DNA of 64,000 nt from Limonium bicolor (lineage: Eukaryota; Streptophyta; Magnoliopsida; Caryophyllales; Plumbaginaceae), in NCBI GenBank assembly GCA_023374045.1, contig CM041776.1:283835999-283899998 (forward strand), written 5' to 3'. Below, in pieces: positions 16,016 through 27,533 of the stretch. Position 1 is the stretch's first letter, and each line of letters begins with the position of its first letter. Under the pieces are notes generated by a model. The model was not told where the DNA came from, did no database searches, and saw nothing but the letters and a program-made list of their open reading frames with translations. A program made the position numbers and the translations under genes.

Positions 16016-18617
16016 TTACCTCCAAATCGTTTCATTTGCATCTGTGAATATCTGGTTGTGATGTTCGATGAGACACTGAACTACTTCTATAGCAGCAAAA
16101 TCAACAGGCAAGCCGTCGTCCAAAGAAATGGGGGACGAGGCATCCATGTTGTCATCTTCTTCCTCTTCTTCTAAAGACAAAACAAAAGATGGAAGACAAA
16201 TACAAAGCAGTGGGTTAATTTATACACACAGATCTAAACAAGTAGACGATGACCATCTCGGTGCAATTGAGCTATGTTTTGTTTAAGTGACATCTCTCAG
16301 AAAGGAGGATATGGTTACTTGTGAGCTTGAAGTTTGTTATAAAGTTGGCCTAGACCTAGTCCCATGATTACATGGAATAGACTTTAACTCTCCTGTTTAT
16401 TTGCCTTCTCCAAGACAATCAGCAAGGATAGAATTTCAATTTTAAAACATAAAGTCAACTATCAGACCATATAGAGCAGTTTTTTTTTTCAATTTTACCA
16501 GTTATGGTTTTGATATCTCATTGTGAAATCTTAACAGAAAATTAACTGAAACTAGCTACTAAAGCTTTTTCAAACAGCACTGCAAAAATTCTAATTACCC
16601 AAGGCAGATTTCCTGGGAGAAATTACTTAAGACTCACCTAACATGTCCCAAGCACTATACGAAGGGGTTTGATTAGAATTCTTCCTAGACTGACTTTTCT
16701 TCGGCTGATACCATAACTGTTTATACAACTCAGGTCTCTGCCCCTTTTTCCAGATGATGACAGGGGCCATTTCCTCGGAAAGGCTTCGCGCATCCATCTG
16801 AACGCAGCATTGGAGCAAAGGACAAAAGGATTAGGTGAAGAATTAACAAAATTAGATGAATCTGTACAGAAATAGATCTCCTTAATTAGCATATTAGAAC
16901 CACGGAAAAGCGAACTGCTCCATATTGTTCATCATTTTTTTATGGTACTTCTACCTAGAAAAGCTGGTGCAAGAATATTCAGTTCCATGTCCCAAAATCA
17001 TAATATGAAAAGATGAGACAAGGAAGAAACAGAAATATATTCATGCCTTATTAAGCAGAGACTTCCGGCTAACATGAAGCAACAGTGCTGTAACTAATTC
17101 CAGTGTCATGTAGTTCACATTCGGGAGCTTCTTCAGTATATTTCTCATGACAGTGATATTGGACCTTCTACCTCTAATTTCATCATAAACTTCAAATGTA
17201 ATTAGAGGTTCAGGCAGACTAGCCAGGTAACACTTGATCAGAGTGGCAACATCAAGTGGATTTATGCCTTCCGGCAACAGCGCATTGGACTCTGCAACTC
17301 AATATGACCAACATTAGAGTGTACAGCTAGCAAGCAATGACAAAGAATAACATGGAGGATGGACAAAGGATATTGACCTTGATTGTACAGTGAAACCAAC
17401 TGTTGAACAGCTCTTCTGTTTCCCTCTGCTTTGAACAAATCTTGAGTGCTCAATCCTGTAATGAAGCATATCACAACTGTAGATCAGCTGCAAAATTAAG
17501 CCAGACAAGATAGGAGCCAGATATTTCTCGAAAATGGTACCTGATGCTATGAGATGATCAGCACATCTGACCAGCAAAGAAGGAATGAAAGAGCTTGATT
17601 GTTGCCTCTGTACAGTTACCTCAATTGGAACTCCAAATACTAATGTGGTCATCATGGTAGGCCAGGAAGCAACAAAAAGGGGAAAACATATCATTTGGTT
17701 TCCAGACATGATAGCAACAAAAAAGGCTACAGCTACTGTGACCTTCGTCCTGCTCACTAAACGTGTTTATATACTCAGAAGACAAACAGCAAACATGAAA
17801 CAAATATGTTATCTCTTGTGGCATCTATTTGATAACATGATTTGAGCTAAATGCACCATGAATTAGGGGCTATTTGGAAAATTCTGAATTACCATCACCA
17901 CTAGCCACACCCTGCAAACAACCAGAAAAAAAAAAGAGGATAAATATATAGAATCCTAAAATAAAATGCAGGTTACGCCAACCATTAAACTAAGCTATAT
18001 TACCTTTTGCCACCTCTCAATATCAGATATCAAGGACTTGCTTCGTTGTGCAGTTTTTTTAGCTACCTGGTCAGAGTGCACCCATCTCAAAGAAAATCAA
18101 TACTTTCCAACTATATAATGACCCATAGCTCGGATTATACAGAAATTTGTGATCAATATATAAGATGATTTTCACTGAGTACAAGATTAATGTCACTGAG
18201 CACAAGATCCAACTACCTCTTCAACCTTTGTCTTCCCCACAGTCACCTTATCCTTTGTCTCCGAAAACCCTTTTCTAAAGAAGAAGCTTGTTGTGGCAGC
18301 AGCAGAGAGAACTCTCTCTTGCATAGCATGCTTGGTAGAGGGTTGTTGAAAAATGGACCATTTGCTCTTTACAACTGACCCAACCCGCCCTACATTTACT
18401 TTTGCATCCTTGGCTACGCCTCCCACAAAAGTTCCAGCGGAACGGCTGGCTTCTTTCAACTTAACCCCTAAATTAAAACCCTTAATCAGGCTCTCAATTA
18501 CAAAACAATTAGTTATTCTAACATATAAGCGGGGCAATCAGATAGAGAAGTCCAACCCGAAGTTGAGAAAAAGTCATTAGCTTTATCTTGCCACTGAGGA
18601 GACACCGCAGAAGGCAT
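16016..18617 (-). CDS. RhoGAP-domain protein, nine exons (At5g61530-like)
   Basis: Exons, read 5' to 3' on the minus strand: 18617-18557, 18467-18217, 18066-18004, 17911-17893, 17639-17541, 17455-17378, 17291-17047, 16797-16638, 16170-16016. They total 1131 nt, 376 residues plus stop, with phases that agree at each junction. The N-terminus starts MPSAVSPQWQDKANDFF, then KLKEASRSAGTFVGGVAKDA. A RhoGAP fold follows: FGVPIEVTVQ, TQDLFKAEGNRRAVQQL, LIKCYLASLPEPLITFEVYDEI, LKKLPNVNYMTLELVTALL, LSEEMAPVIIW. The end reads EVVQCLIEHHNQIFTDA. Known RhoGAPs stimulate GTP hydrolysis by Rho/ROP GTPases, but here the arginine-finger position is Lys (LFKAEG), so GAP activity is doubtful. Intron 7 has a GC donor. 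Length and order match the Arabidopsis protein as I remember it. Confidence 0.93.
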
Positions 18618-18745
18618 TGGCGTGGAACCAGAGAAAATCACCAACCAAATCAAAATAGAACTGCACCTGTAGATTCACCCAGATATTTCATCAGGACAAA
18701 AACAAGCTGACTGATTATTAAATTAAACACAGTTTCGCCACACTT

Positions 18746-19245
18746 NNNNNNNNNNNNNNNNNNNNNNNNNNNNNNNNNNNNNNNNNNNNNNNNNNNNNNN
18801 NNNNNNNNNNNNNNNNNNNNNNNNNNNNNNNNNNNNNNNNNNNNNNNNNNNNNNNNNNNNNNNNNNNNNNNNNNNNNNNNNNNNNNNNNNNNNNNNNNNN
18901 NNNNNNNNNNNNNNNNNNNNNNNNNNNNNNNNNNNNNNNNNNNNNNNNNNNNNNNNNNNNNNNNNNNNNNNNNNNNNNNNNNNNNNNNNNNNNNNNNNNN
19001 NNNNNNNNNNNNNNNNNNNNNNNNNNNNNNNNNNNNNNNNNNNNNNNNNNNNNNNNNNNNNNNNNNNNNNNNNNNNNNNNNNNNNNNNNNNNNNNNNNNN
19101 NNNNNNNNNNNNNNNNNNNNNNNNNNNNNNNNNNNNNNNNNNNNNNNNNNNNNNNNNNNNNNNNNNNNNNNNNNNNNNNNNNNNNNNNNNNNNNNNNNNN
19201 NNNNNNNNNNNNNNNNNNNNNNNNNNNNNNNNNNNNNNNNNNNNN
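18746..19245. other. Assembly gap, exactly 500 N
   Basis: A run of 500 N, a conventional placeholder of unknown true size. It separates the RhoGAP promoter region (18618-18745) from plastid-derived sequence, so the true distance and join are not established. Confidence 1.
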
Positions 19246-19424
19246 TTGCAAGATGGAAGACCAACTGCCATCATACTATCATCATAGTAATATCCGTTTT
19301 TTTGAAATTGTGAATATTCGTAAGAATCGAATTCGATTGTCCTCCTCCGAAGAAATTACCCAATTTCTTCGGTATTGGAGTGTCAATGTCAACAAAACCG
19401 CCCTCGTCGTATCCTTTATCTATA

Positions 19425-19530
19425 AATTAGTGGTCAGGAGGCCATTCCTTTGACTCGTATTGATGAGATTGACTCCACGAGAATGGAACAAAAAGTTGCA
19501 GAATTGGCCAATTTCTTGCGCATTGATTGA
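19425..19530 (+). pseudogene. ycf4: ycf4 3' end fragment (plastid origin)
   Basis: The frame reads AIPLTRIDEI and then RMEQKVAELANFLRID before a TGA at 19528-19530. This corresponds to the C-terminus of Ycf4, the plastid photosystem I assembly protein (known pattern AIPLTRTDE ... EQKAAELAYFLRV). An in-frame stop lies just upstream (19425-19427), so the copy is broken. Several substitutions relative to the usual protein suggest either a fast-evolving source plastome or decay after transfer. Confidence 0.75.
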
Positions 19531-20012
19531 ACGATCATATCATCAGAACGACTTGATCTTTTTTAGTTCCTATTTTCAAGTTCCTATTTGTAGAGTCTTT
19601 CGGAATCCATAGAACTTGCATTTTGCATTTCCTTCTTTCGTTTCGAACCATTCTTTGGTTTCTCTTCGACGCTTTCTCTTGATTTTATCTGTTTATTTAT
19701 GCAATTGACAGTCATAAATGAAATGTAAAGACCGAAACGCAAAATTATGAAATAAATAAAGAATATATTGGAACTATGATTTATACTTACTATTTAGACC
19801 TTGTGTCCGGATTGGATTCTACAAAATTTACAAAGAATTAGAAGTTATAAATTGAAATATTTTTCTTTGTTATATACTTTTTTTCTTTTCCGACCAATAG
19901 ACACATTTTTTCGTACTATACCTATTGAATAATTGATGATCCAATAGTTCTTACTCAAGAGAAAACTCTTTGATCTCCGAATTTTTGAGTACCTTATATT
20001 CACTCAATCCGC

Positions 20013-20160
20013 GTGATTCAAACTATTAACCGATATTTCACTTTCATGATCAAGGGTGTAGTATTCTTTGTAGTAGGGAGCCTTATATATCGTATTAACA
20101 ATCGAAATATGGTCGAAAGAAAAAATCTCTATTTAATAGGGCTTCTCTTAACCTATTCCA
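20013..20160 (+). pseudogene. ycf2: ycf2 internal fragment (plastid origin)
   Basis: The frame reads [39 protein letters not shown], which matches an N-proximal region of the giant plastid protein Ycf2. After LIGLL the frame shifts and similarity is lost. Only about 50 codons are recognisable. It lies in the same orientation as the ycf4 piece. Confidence 0.75.
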
Positions 20161-20399
20161 TTCTTTTGTTGAGGGTCTTGCAATTATTCGGACCCTCCAA
20201 TTTTATGTAGCCCATTTGATACCTCCGTATTCAAGAATCAACAACTCGACTCCGTATTTGTTCACAAATGTTGGTTCACAACTCTATTTGTGACCTTTTG
20301 GTATGTGGGACTTTCTATCTTCTTGGGTAGATGGATCCATGGATCTAGGTGTCTACCATTTTAGTCATTCATGAATGATAAATGAGTAACAGCTAAAAG

Positions 20400-20760
20400 G
20401 ATGTTAAGCAACTCACATCACCATAGATGTTCTGATTTGCGCTAATAAATTCACAGGTGAAGTTCTGGATGAGTGCCTAGAAGACAGAATTACAAAGCCC
20501 TGGTCATCTTGCTGTGTTTTTAAAACTCTGATAACAACCCCGTCGTACTGAACCGGATGCCTAATTGCCAATCTGCCCTGCTGAGGTTCCATAACAAGCC
20601 CATGTGGAAGTTGCAACCCAGGTTGAGAAAGCCCAGTGTGATATTCGGGCTACTTTGCACCTCGCTCAGAGGATAATCAACGATGACTTCCGCGCAACAG
20701 AGCAAGCCATTGTGGAGCTGGAACCCAAAACAAAGGAAGGTAGGTAGGTGGTACCTCCAA
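20400..20760. other. Unrecognised coding-like stretch
   Basis: Two overlapping possibilities stand out. On plus, VATQVEKAQCDIRATLHLAQ continues to PKTKEG, with a donor-like GGTAGGTAG at about 20740. On minus, an open frame 20616-20413 begins MQLPHGLVMEPQQGRLAIR. Base composition is higher in GC than the flanks, suggesting a gene fragment. I do not recognise either product and cannot say which strand is real. Confidence 0.3.
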
Positions 20761-20904
20761 AAACCCCATCATACCGGTAAATAAAAATATATGTAGCACC
20801 GTTCAGTAAGATCTAGAAATTTGGAAAGCTAGAAAAAAAAAAAAGAATAAGGATGAAGACACCTGTTAGAATTTTTCTAGTTTCTCATCTTTGTCGTTAA
20901 GCTC

Positions 20905-21310
20905 TTTTTTTGGTTAGAAAGACGGAGGCCTAGCCTTCTTTTATTAATCAACAAACATGGAGTAAGTCCTCAGCAAGCTGAGTCTGGATACATACAGGAG
21001 GATGTACAAGAGAATAGAACCCAACATTCCATCCCAAACCCAACTTAGCCAGCCCATCTGCAGCCTTATTACTAGCTCTAGGAGAAAAAAGATACATCAC
21101 ACCCCTCATAAGAATACAACCTTTTACATTTGAGAATAATCGATTTCAAAACTATGATTTAGCGGGCAGTTATGAAACAAGTCCACAAGGATCATCGAAT
21201 CTGAGCAAATTTCCACCCTCATGAACTTCTTTTCGTTGATGATTTCTGCAGCCTTGAGCAGTGCCTACCCTCCGCATGAAGAGCTCCCGCCCTCCTTGGT
21301 TCTCTTTAGG
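20905..21310 (-). mobile_element. LINE 3'-end fragment
   Basis: On the minus strand a broken frame shows the end of a plant LINE RNase H-like domain (ASNKAADGLAKLGL type tail near 21050). It is followed by TAATAAAAGAAGGC and CCTCCGTCTTTC ending in a short A run (about 20905-20912). The same closing phrase (GCCTCCGTTTT..A-tail) ends the LINE fragment at 22325. Only the 3' end remains, as expected for 5'-truncated LINE copies. Confidence 0.65.
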
Positions 21311-21429
21311 GGTGAGTAACGGGTCCCTAGAACAAGATCAGTAAGATATCCCGTGTAATGTCTGGGTAAGGTAGGATTAGAAGAGGTCAATGAAGTGTTG
21401 TTTGATTTGCCCTTGCGGCACTCTAGGCC

Positions 21430-21950
21430 ATGTGCCTATAATTATAAAAAAAATCTGAAATAACCGTTCTTTTTTTTCGGATTCGATCACCGTATTTTTA
21501 ACCGTTTTACAAAAGTTCGGTGATTTCAATTAAAACGGTTATCCGTAATAAAATACGGTTGGATTAACGGATATTGAAATTCAAACTTTGATTATCCGTA
21601 ATAATCTCACTTTTATAAAAATATTTTATAAATTTTATTTTTTTCCTAGCCTAATAATTTTATCTAATATTTTCTACACTCACTCTATTATGTTTAGGTT
21701 TTGATTATTTTAATTAATTCAAATTTTATGATTTTTCATTTATTTTAGGAAGTTCGGTTATTTTGGTTATTTAGGAAGTTCAGTTATTTTGGTTATTTTA
21801 GAAACTTCGGTTTATCGGTGAAAACGGTTATCAGTTAAAACAGATATTAGTACTAAAATTTAGTTAATTTGATTATAACCGAATAACCAAACTCCATACT
21901 TTATTTGAAACTTCGGTCAACGGATATCTATTTCACACCCTAGTTCTCTT
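21430..21950. repeat. AT-rich stretch with repeated CGGTTAT / TTCGGTTA motifs
   Basis: Multiple direct and inverted copies of cggttatccg, ttcggttatttt and aaccgtttt occur here. The flanks (ggggtgagtaacggg at about 21313 and ggatatctatttcacaccct at about 21920-21945) could be degenerate ends of a small DNA transposon. The type was not determined. Confidence 0.4.
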
Positions 21951-22324
21951 TGTTTCTGAACTTGTTTTGTTTTCTTTCCATTCTCGAGTATTGGCTTGAT
22001 TCCTTCTGCCCATTGCGGTGTAATGCATCTGGATAAATTTTACTATTTGATGACTGAAAATGCTTTTAAATGTTTTCAGGTTGGATTAGAATAATTATAT
22101 ATATATAAAATAAAAGTTAGATGTTAAAAACAATAATAAAGTTGATTAAGATTTGTTTAAATTAGATTTATTTAATAATCTAGAACGATTGTAAGTAATA
22201 GTAAAAATATAAAACACGGGAGCATTAGAAAAGACAATTTTATACTAGAAAAACTAGACATTTCAAAGTTTTTGAAAAACATTTCAAATTGGTGAAAAAT
22301 TCTCCTCACACTGAGATTTGAGAC
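21951..22324. other. Intergenic, nothing recognised
   Basis: AT-rich sequence between two repeats. No coding or structural feature was seen. Confidence 0.45.
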
Positions 22325-23232
22325 TTTTTTTTTTGTCGTAAAACGGAGGCAATGCCTCATTTATTAACTTCTCGAATCAGAGTTTGCCGTAATTAAAGGC
22401 AACACACCACTAGGTGGTTCCTCCAACACATCCTGGGAAATGTTACGGGCTAAACTATTCCTAGCCAGACTATCTGCTACAACATTACAGAGACGTGGAC
22501 AATACATCAGAGATGGTTCACAAAATACTCCATAACTGCTTTGCATTGCTGAACAATAGGACGACAATGGTGCTGATGCGGACAATCACAAAGAGCTTCA
22601 CAAGCTCCAAAGAGTCCGAGCAGAATATGACTTTATTCATCCTTCTATCCCATGCCAATTTGATGCCATGAAGCAGCGCAAGAGCTTCCGAATGCAAGAC
22701 ACCCGCCCTTCCCACTGTCTTTCCAAAGCCAACGATCCACGTTCCATTGCTGTCCCTGCAAACACCACCAATGGCAGCCCGATTAGTAGAAGGATCAACA
22801 ACTCCATCCACGTTAAATTTCACATAACCGGGCTCAGAGGGATCCAACGACCCGCAGAGCTCTGAGGAGAATTCAGAACAGCACGCCATTCTGCTGAAAG
22901 AAATTTCTATCAATATTCCAAGCCTTCCATTATGATTGCAAATTCTGATGACATTTTGGAAAGGCATGAAGAATCTATTTTCCCGTCCAAAATTTTTACT
23001 GTTCCTCCAACTCCATAACAGATGGCAGCAAATAGCAAACACTTCACACCATTTGCCTTTAATAAACCTGCAATCAGTCACAGTAAAGTTAGATCTAAAC
23101 CAATGCAAAAAGGAAACTGAATTATAAAAATTCCTTCTTTGATTGCTAGGAACAAGGCGGTTCCAAATCCTCTTAGCTATGGTGCGGTTTGATCATATTT
23201 TGCGTCCCTAAAACGTTTTGGGAACATAAAAC
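22325..23232 (-). mobile_element. LINE 3' fragment with RNase H-like domain (LINE-1)
   Basis: On the minus strand IAKRIWNRLVPSNQRR (about 23180) is followed by WCEVFAICCHLLWSWRNSKNF and an RNase H-like domain, EPGYVKFNVDGVVDP, AIGGVCRDSNGTWIVGF, SEALALLHGIKLAWD, VIFCSDSLELV. A frameshift then leads to LCNVVADSLARNSLARN. The D, E and D residues of this fold are visible. The 3' end is GCCTCCGTTTTACGAC plus an A run (22325-22334). It is 5'-truncated, and its left portion abuts the 9-bp duplication of the element at 23233. Confidence 0.85.
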
Positions 23233-23424
23233 TGACCTGGTAATTTGGGTCGCTGGGTCGGGTTGATATCAACCCTAACCCAACCCATTTAAAATATCAT
23301 CAACCCTAACCCAACCTGTAACACCCTGGATTTTGTCTTAAAACATAGATTATTAAATACAAAACCAACGGTGAAAACGGCTTCGAAAACGGACCCAAAC
23401 GAGGTCTAAAAGTGCAAAACAAAC

Positions 23425-23745
23425 TTGGTCCGAGCTTGTGTCCGGACATGGGAAGTTCGGACACAAGTCGAGAGTTGAAAAGTCTGAAAACCAAAGGCGT
23501 CCGAACTTGTGTCCGGACTTCAAAGTTCGGACACAAGTCGAGTTTCAAAGTCCGAGATACTTACGCGGCGTGTCCGAACATTGGTCCGAGCTTACAAGTT
23601 CGGACATAGGTCGAGACTTGCAAGTCGGCCTCGTCCTCGCATGATGTCCGAACTTCAATGTTCGGACAGAAGTTCGGACACACCAAAACAGAGGAAACAC
23701 CTTAAACTCTCGGGGTCTGTCCGAACATGGATGTCCGGACGAACG
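23425..23745. repeat. Inverted TCCGAACTTGTGTCCGGAC / AAGTTCGGACACAAGTCG array, old LTR
   Basis: About four degenerate units each carry 'gtccgaac..gtgtccggac' followed by 'aagttcggacacaagtcgag', a near-inverted copy. It is the old-LTR counterpart of the arrays in the younger gypsy LTRs. Confidence 0.85.
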
Positions 23746-23848
23746 TTCAGACAGGTCCTGATATGCATCTTCACAAGCGAAAACAGTACCAAACCATCAC
23801 CAAAATAAACATAACAACTTAGCAACCAAAGAGAATCATTACTTAGTA

Positions 23849-26800
23849 TGTAACACCCCTCCAAAACCTTAACACTTAATCAATAATCGCAGCGGAAATC
23901 ATTACTTAACATATACCAAAAGGGCGGTGTTACACGCCGTTAGCCACCCACGTGGCTAACAAGGCTGTTACATAATATGTATCGGTCTGATCACACGAAT
24001 CCCGAGCATACTTACAACCTTCCAAAATGACCATCCAAAAGAATTACAATATACCGAGTGTAACTGTTCAAAAATCACTAACCAACTTTACATCCACCAA
24101 AATAAGACCTCGAGTGTACAAACACTACTCGGGTTCAACATCCAAAACAACAAAATATCAACATAGGATCTAAAGCCAATCTCTTCTTCCTCGATCCTCA
24201 TCCTGCAAATAAACATAGCCCCCAAGGGGGTCAGCAACCTTTTGCTGGCATGGTTAACGTGCAGCCCGCTGACTACCGGGATACACGCAACTATTTGTCA
24301 TTATTACATGGCGTTGATTTTATCATACAACATGCATATATATAACAGGAGCTATTGCAGAACAATAACAACACATACATAGTGAAAACAGTTCACTTTA
24401 AGTAACAACCAACATGGTTAGTCAACTTGTAAGCCTAGAGGATGTCTTCATCCTCATGTTAAGCTTAACACATGACACATTACTGTTTAGTTAGTCGGAT
24501 GAGTAACTTTAACTTGAAAGATGAGACGAGCGTAGTGACCCGAACACATCAACACATAATTTCCCCCTAGCCCGAGTGGAAGTCAGGTAGGTAGCTTTGG
24601 CTAAGCTATGGGAGGTCGAATTCCCCATAAAAGGAAGACTACCCTAACATAAGGAGAGAGCCGAATCTGATGCAGATGTCGACACCCATACATACACGCG
24701 TGACCGGAACGACCGGATTCCTCACTCCCCGGTTAGCACTCGTTAGAAGTCCCACAATGGGAGCTTAACATAATCTCACCAAGTAAGTGTTTAAGTCCAG
24801 TTAGACATACAAGGGAAGAAGGCATAATATCAACACTCATAACCAAACACACATAGCCGGGTTAGAACGTTCCTTAGGTTGGGACGTTATTACCGGATAC
24901 CGTTCTCTTACGTTTCTAGCTTGGTTAATAACGGTTAGCACGCATTCGAGGTTACCGGTATCGGCACGTACACGTCACATTAATAATAAAACTGTAAACT
25001 CGTTTCATGATTAATCTTACAAGGTTGTAAACACAAAAACACAAGTAGCACACAAGCCGGTGTAAACCGGTAGGCAACGGACTGCAAGAAAACCATACCT
25101 TGGTCCTTGCCGCTCTAGTGTTCCACCGTACGTGGTTCCTAAACACGATTAATAACGTCGGTTAATTAATATACTAGACCCTTGATAAACTTGTTACTTC
25201 ACATTCCTTGTTTATTTTTCTTTCACACTTTATTATGATTTTTCCCCATCTTTTAGTTGTTATTATAGTCCACCTACATGTTCTAGACAAACCCCCGCAA
25301 ACGGAAGTCAAAACGGGGCTCAAACGAGCAGTTTATGTTGAAAACAGTGACATGTCCGAACTTGTGTCCGCATCAATGTTCGGACACAAGCCGAGACTCA
25401 GAAGTTGAAAACTGGCATTTGTCCGAACTTGTGTCCGGACATCAATGTTCGGACACAAGTCGAGAGCAAATCTGGGAAATTTTTAACATGTCCGAACTTG
25501 TGTCCGGACATCAATGTTCGGACACAAGTCGAGACTTAAACCCGTGAAAATTTGATGCGTCCGAACTTGTGTCCGGACATCGAAGTTCGGACACAAGTCG
25601 AGGGTTAAAACCTGTGAAAATTGAGGTGTCCGAACTTGTGTCCGGACATCGAAGTTCGGACACAAGTCGAGACTTAAAACTGTGAAAATTTTGAGTGTCC
25701 GAACTTCGAAGGTCGGACCGAAGTTCGGACATCACCCAAAGTTCCGAAAATTTATAACTTAACGAGGCATGTCCGAACTTCCAAGTCCGGACGGAAGTTC
25801 GGACAGACCCAGAAATGCATTTTTCAGTGGCGTTTTCAACACAGAATTTCACCCAAACTCAATACAATTCTTGGCATGACTTCCCCATAGTTATTACATG
25901 TTTTCCCCACATTATCTAGCCCTCAAAAACCTTTGACCACAACTCATTTCAAAAGAAAACCAATTTGTATACAAATCCATCAATTTGACAACAACACCAC
26001 AATGTATATAACCTTTAGAGTTTGGCACTTAAACAACAACAATTTAAACACTGAATTTCCTCATATTATTAGCAACACCTGCATTTCACTGAACATTTAT
26101 TTACACAAACAAAACACATTCCATAGCTCACACATTGGTTTAGGTAAGTTTATTACCTTTGGTTTTCCTTCCCAAACCTTCCCTTCTCTTTACTCCTTGT
26201 TCCACAATCGGTTATCAACGGGATTTTACCGCTACACTAATGACCAAGCCAAGATAGCCAAATGAGTATTTAGGGTTTATAATTCCTTAACCCTAGATTA
26301 GAATTGCTAACTTGAGGAATTACCTTCTATTTCAAAATGAAATGCTTGGTAATGGAATTGGCTAGCTCCAACTCCTCAAGAGATTGAACAAGCTAACAAG
26401 GAGAACAAGCATGGTGTTCAAAAAGGAAAATCGATTTCAAGAAGGAAATGAAGGAATGAGTGAGTTTTTGATTTCCTTCTTACCTTAGAACAACAAGAAG
26501 ATGCTGGCTTCAAGAATGTGGTTTTTCTTCAAAATGTGGAACACCCATGGAGATGAAGTATGGAGTTTTGAGATTTTGAAAGGTACAAAATGATCCCCAA
26601 GATGAGAGGAGTATTTTGGTGAAAGAATTTCTTGATTTGGAGCTAAGATGAGGAAGTTACAAGGATTGAAGTTGGGGTTTTCCTTTGGCTTTGAAATCGC
26701 CATTGCTGGGGAACAAAACAGAGAGAGAGCTGGGAGAGGGAAGGAAACGTGAGAGAAGAGAATGAGGGGAAGAGAGAGTGAGAGAGAGTTTTGTGTGTGA

Positions 26801-27258
26801 GAGGGAAATAAATGTATTTTATTGTTTGTAGTTTAGTAAATGAGTAGTATTAATAGAATAGAGAGGGAATAAAAATCTGGTTTTTATTTTACAATGTGAG
26901 AGAGTGGCACTTGGTCATTAGCAGATAACACCCGTTAATTCCCGAACTGTCGGTTTTGACAGTCCGGGTCCGGTTTCCGGAATATATATATTTTTGATTC
27001 TAAAAATTCTTAGACTTTAATTAGTATATAATTATAGTTATAAAATCAACTATAATTTATACAAGTCCGCTTTAGGCATTTAACGTCACGTTTTTCAGTT
27101 TTCTTGAAAAACGTGTTTAAAGTCTCGTTTGTGCATTTAATCCATTATATGGATTCGTTTCTTTCGGGAATTTCTCCCACATGTTCTTAATGACTAATTA
27201 AGTCTTAAAATATATTAATTATGTAATTAACTAACATATTAAGGTTTGGGGTATTTCA
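23849..27258 (-). repeat. Gypsy 3' LTR
   Basis: Plus-strand ends are TGTAACACCCC (23849) and GGGGTATTTCA (27258), giving TG..CA borders. It aligns almost base for base with 33409-36875. It contains the palindromic array at 25350-25805 and an AT-rich end. It holds no gene. Confidence 0.93.
25350..25805. repeat. Palindromic TCCGAAC..GTTCGGA tandem array in gypsy 3' LTR
   Basis: Five full units of about 75-80 bp, each with tgtccgaacttgtgtccg followed by gacat(c)(a/g)a(a/t)gttcggac and acaagtcgag, then two shorter variants. Each unit folds on itself. The matching array in the other LTR is at 34930-35395. Confidence 0.9.
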
Positions 27259-27271
27259 ATCTACCCCCCTT
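27259..27271 (-). other. Gypsy polypurine tract
   Basis: The minus strand reads AAGGGGGGTAGAT immediately before the 3' LTR start TGAAATACC, the expected primer site for plus-strand cDNA synthesis. Confidence 0.85.
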
Positions 27272-27533
27272 AAAAGAACTTTGTCCCCAAAGTTCACACT
27301 TCCCACGTCTTAATTATTAGAACACGGGGATTACTTCTGCAACAACGCTCCCATAACAACATACAAACATTCTTTACATCACATTGGACTCAAGGTCCCC
27401 ATAACAAACCACTTAGACTCAAGGTCTATAACATAACAACATAGACATGTATTCCAATACATGCCGTACATACATAACCGAAGCGGCTCTACCCCCCTTA
27501 AATAGGGGTACGCCCCGTACCCTATACATACAA

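Larger units (their letters stand above)
19246..20350. other. Plastid-derived insertion (NUPT mosaic) upstream of RhoGAP
   Basis: Low-GC sequence that includes the end of plastid ycf4 and a piece of ycf2 only about 480 bp apart. Those two genes are not neighbours in typical plastomes. The right boundary lies before 20400 and is not sharply visible; the left boundary is hidden by the N gap. It is therefore a rearranged or composite transfer, or derived from a rearranged plastome. Confidence 0.75.

Noticed and set aside
18650..19274. Frames of 177-204 codons across the gap
   Set aside because: They consist almost entirely of N.
23412..25852. Frames with repeated CPNLCPDINVRTQ or MSELVSGHQCSDTS peptides
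   Set aside because: Peptide repeats are translations of the palindromic array in gypsy LTRs, present on both strands; no coding evidence.
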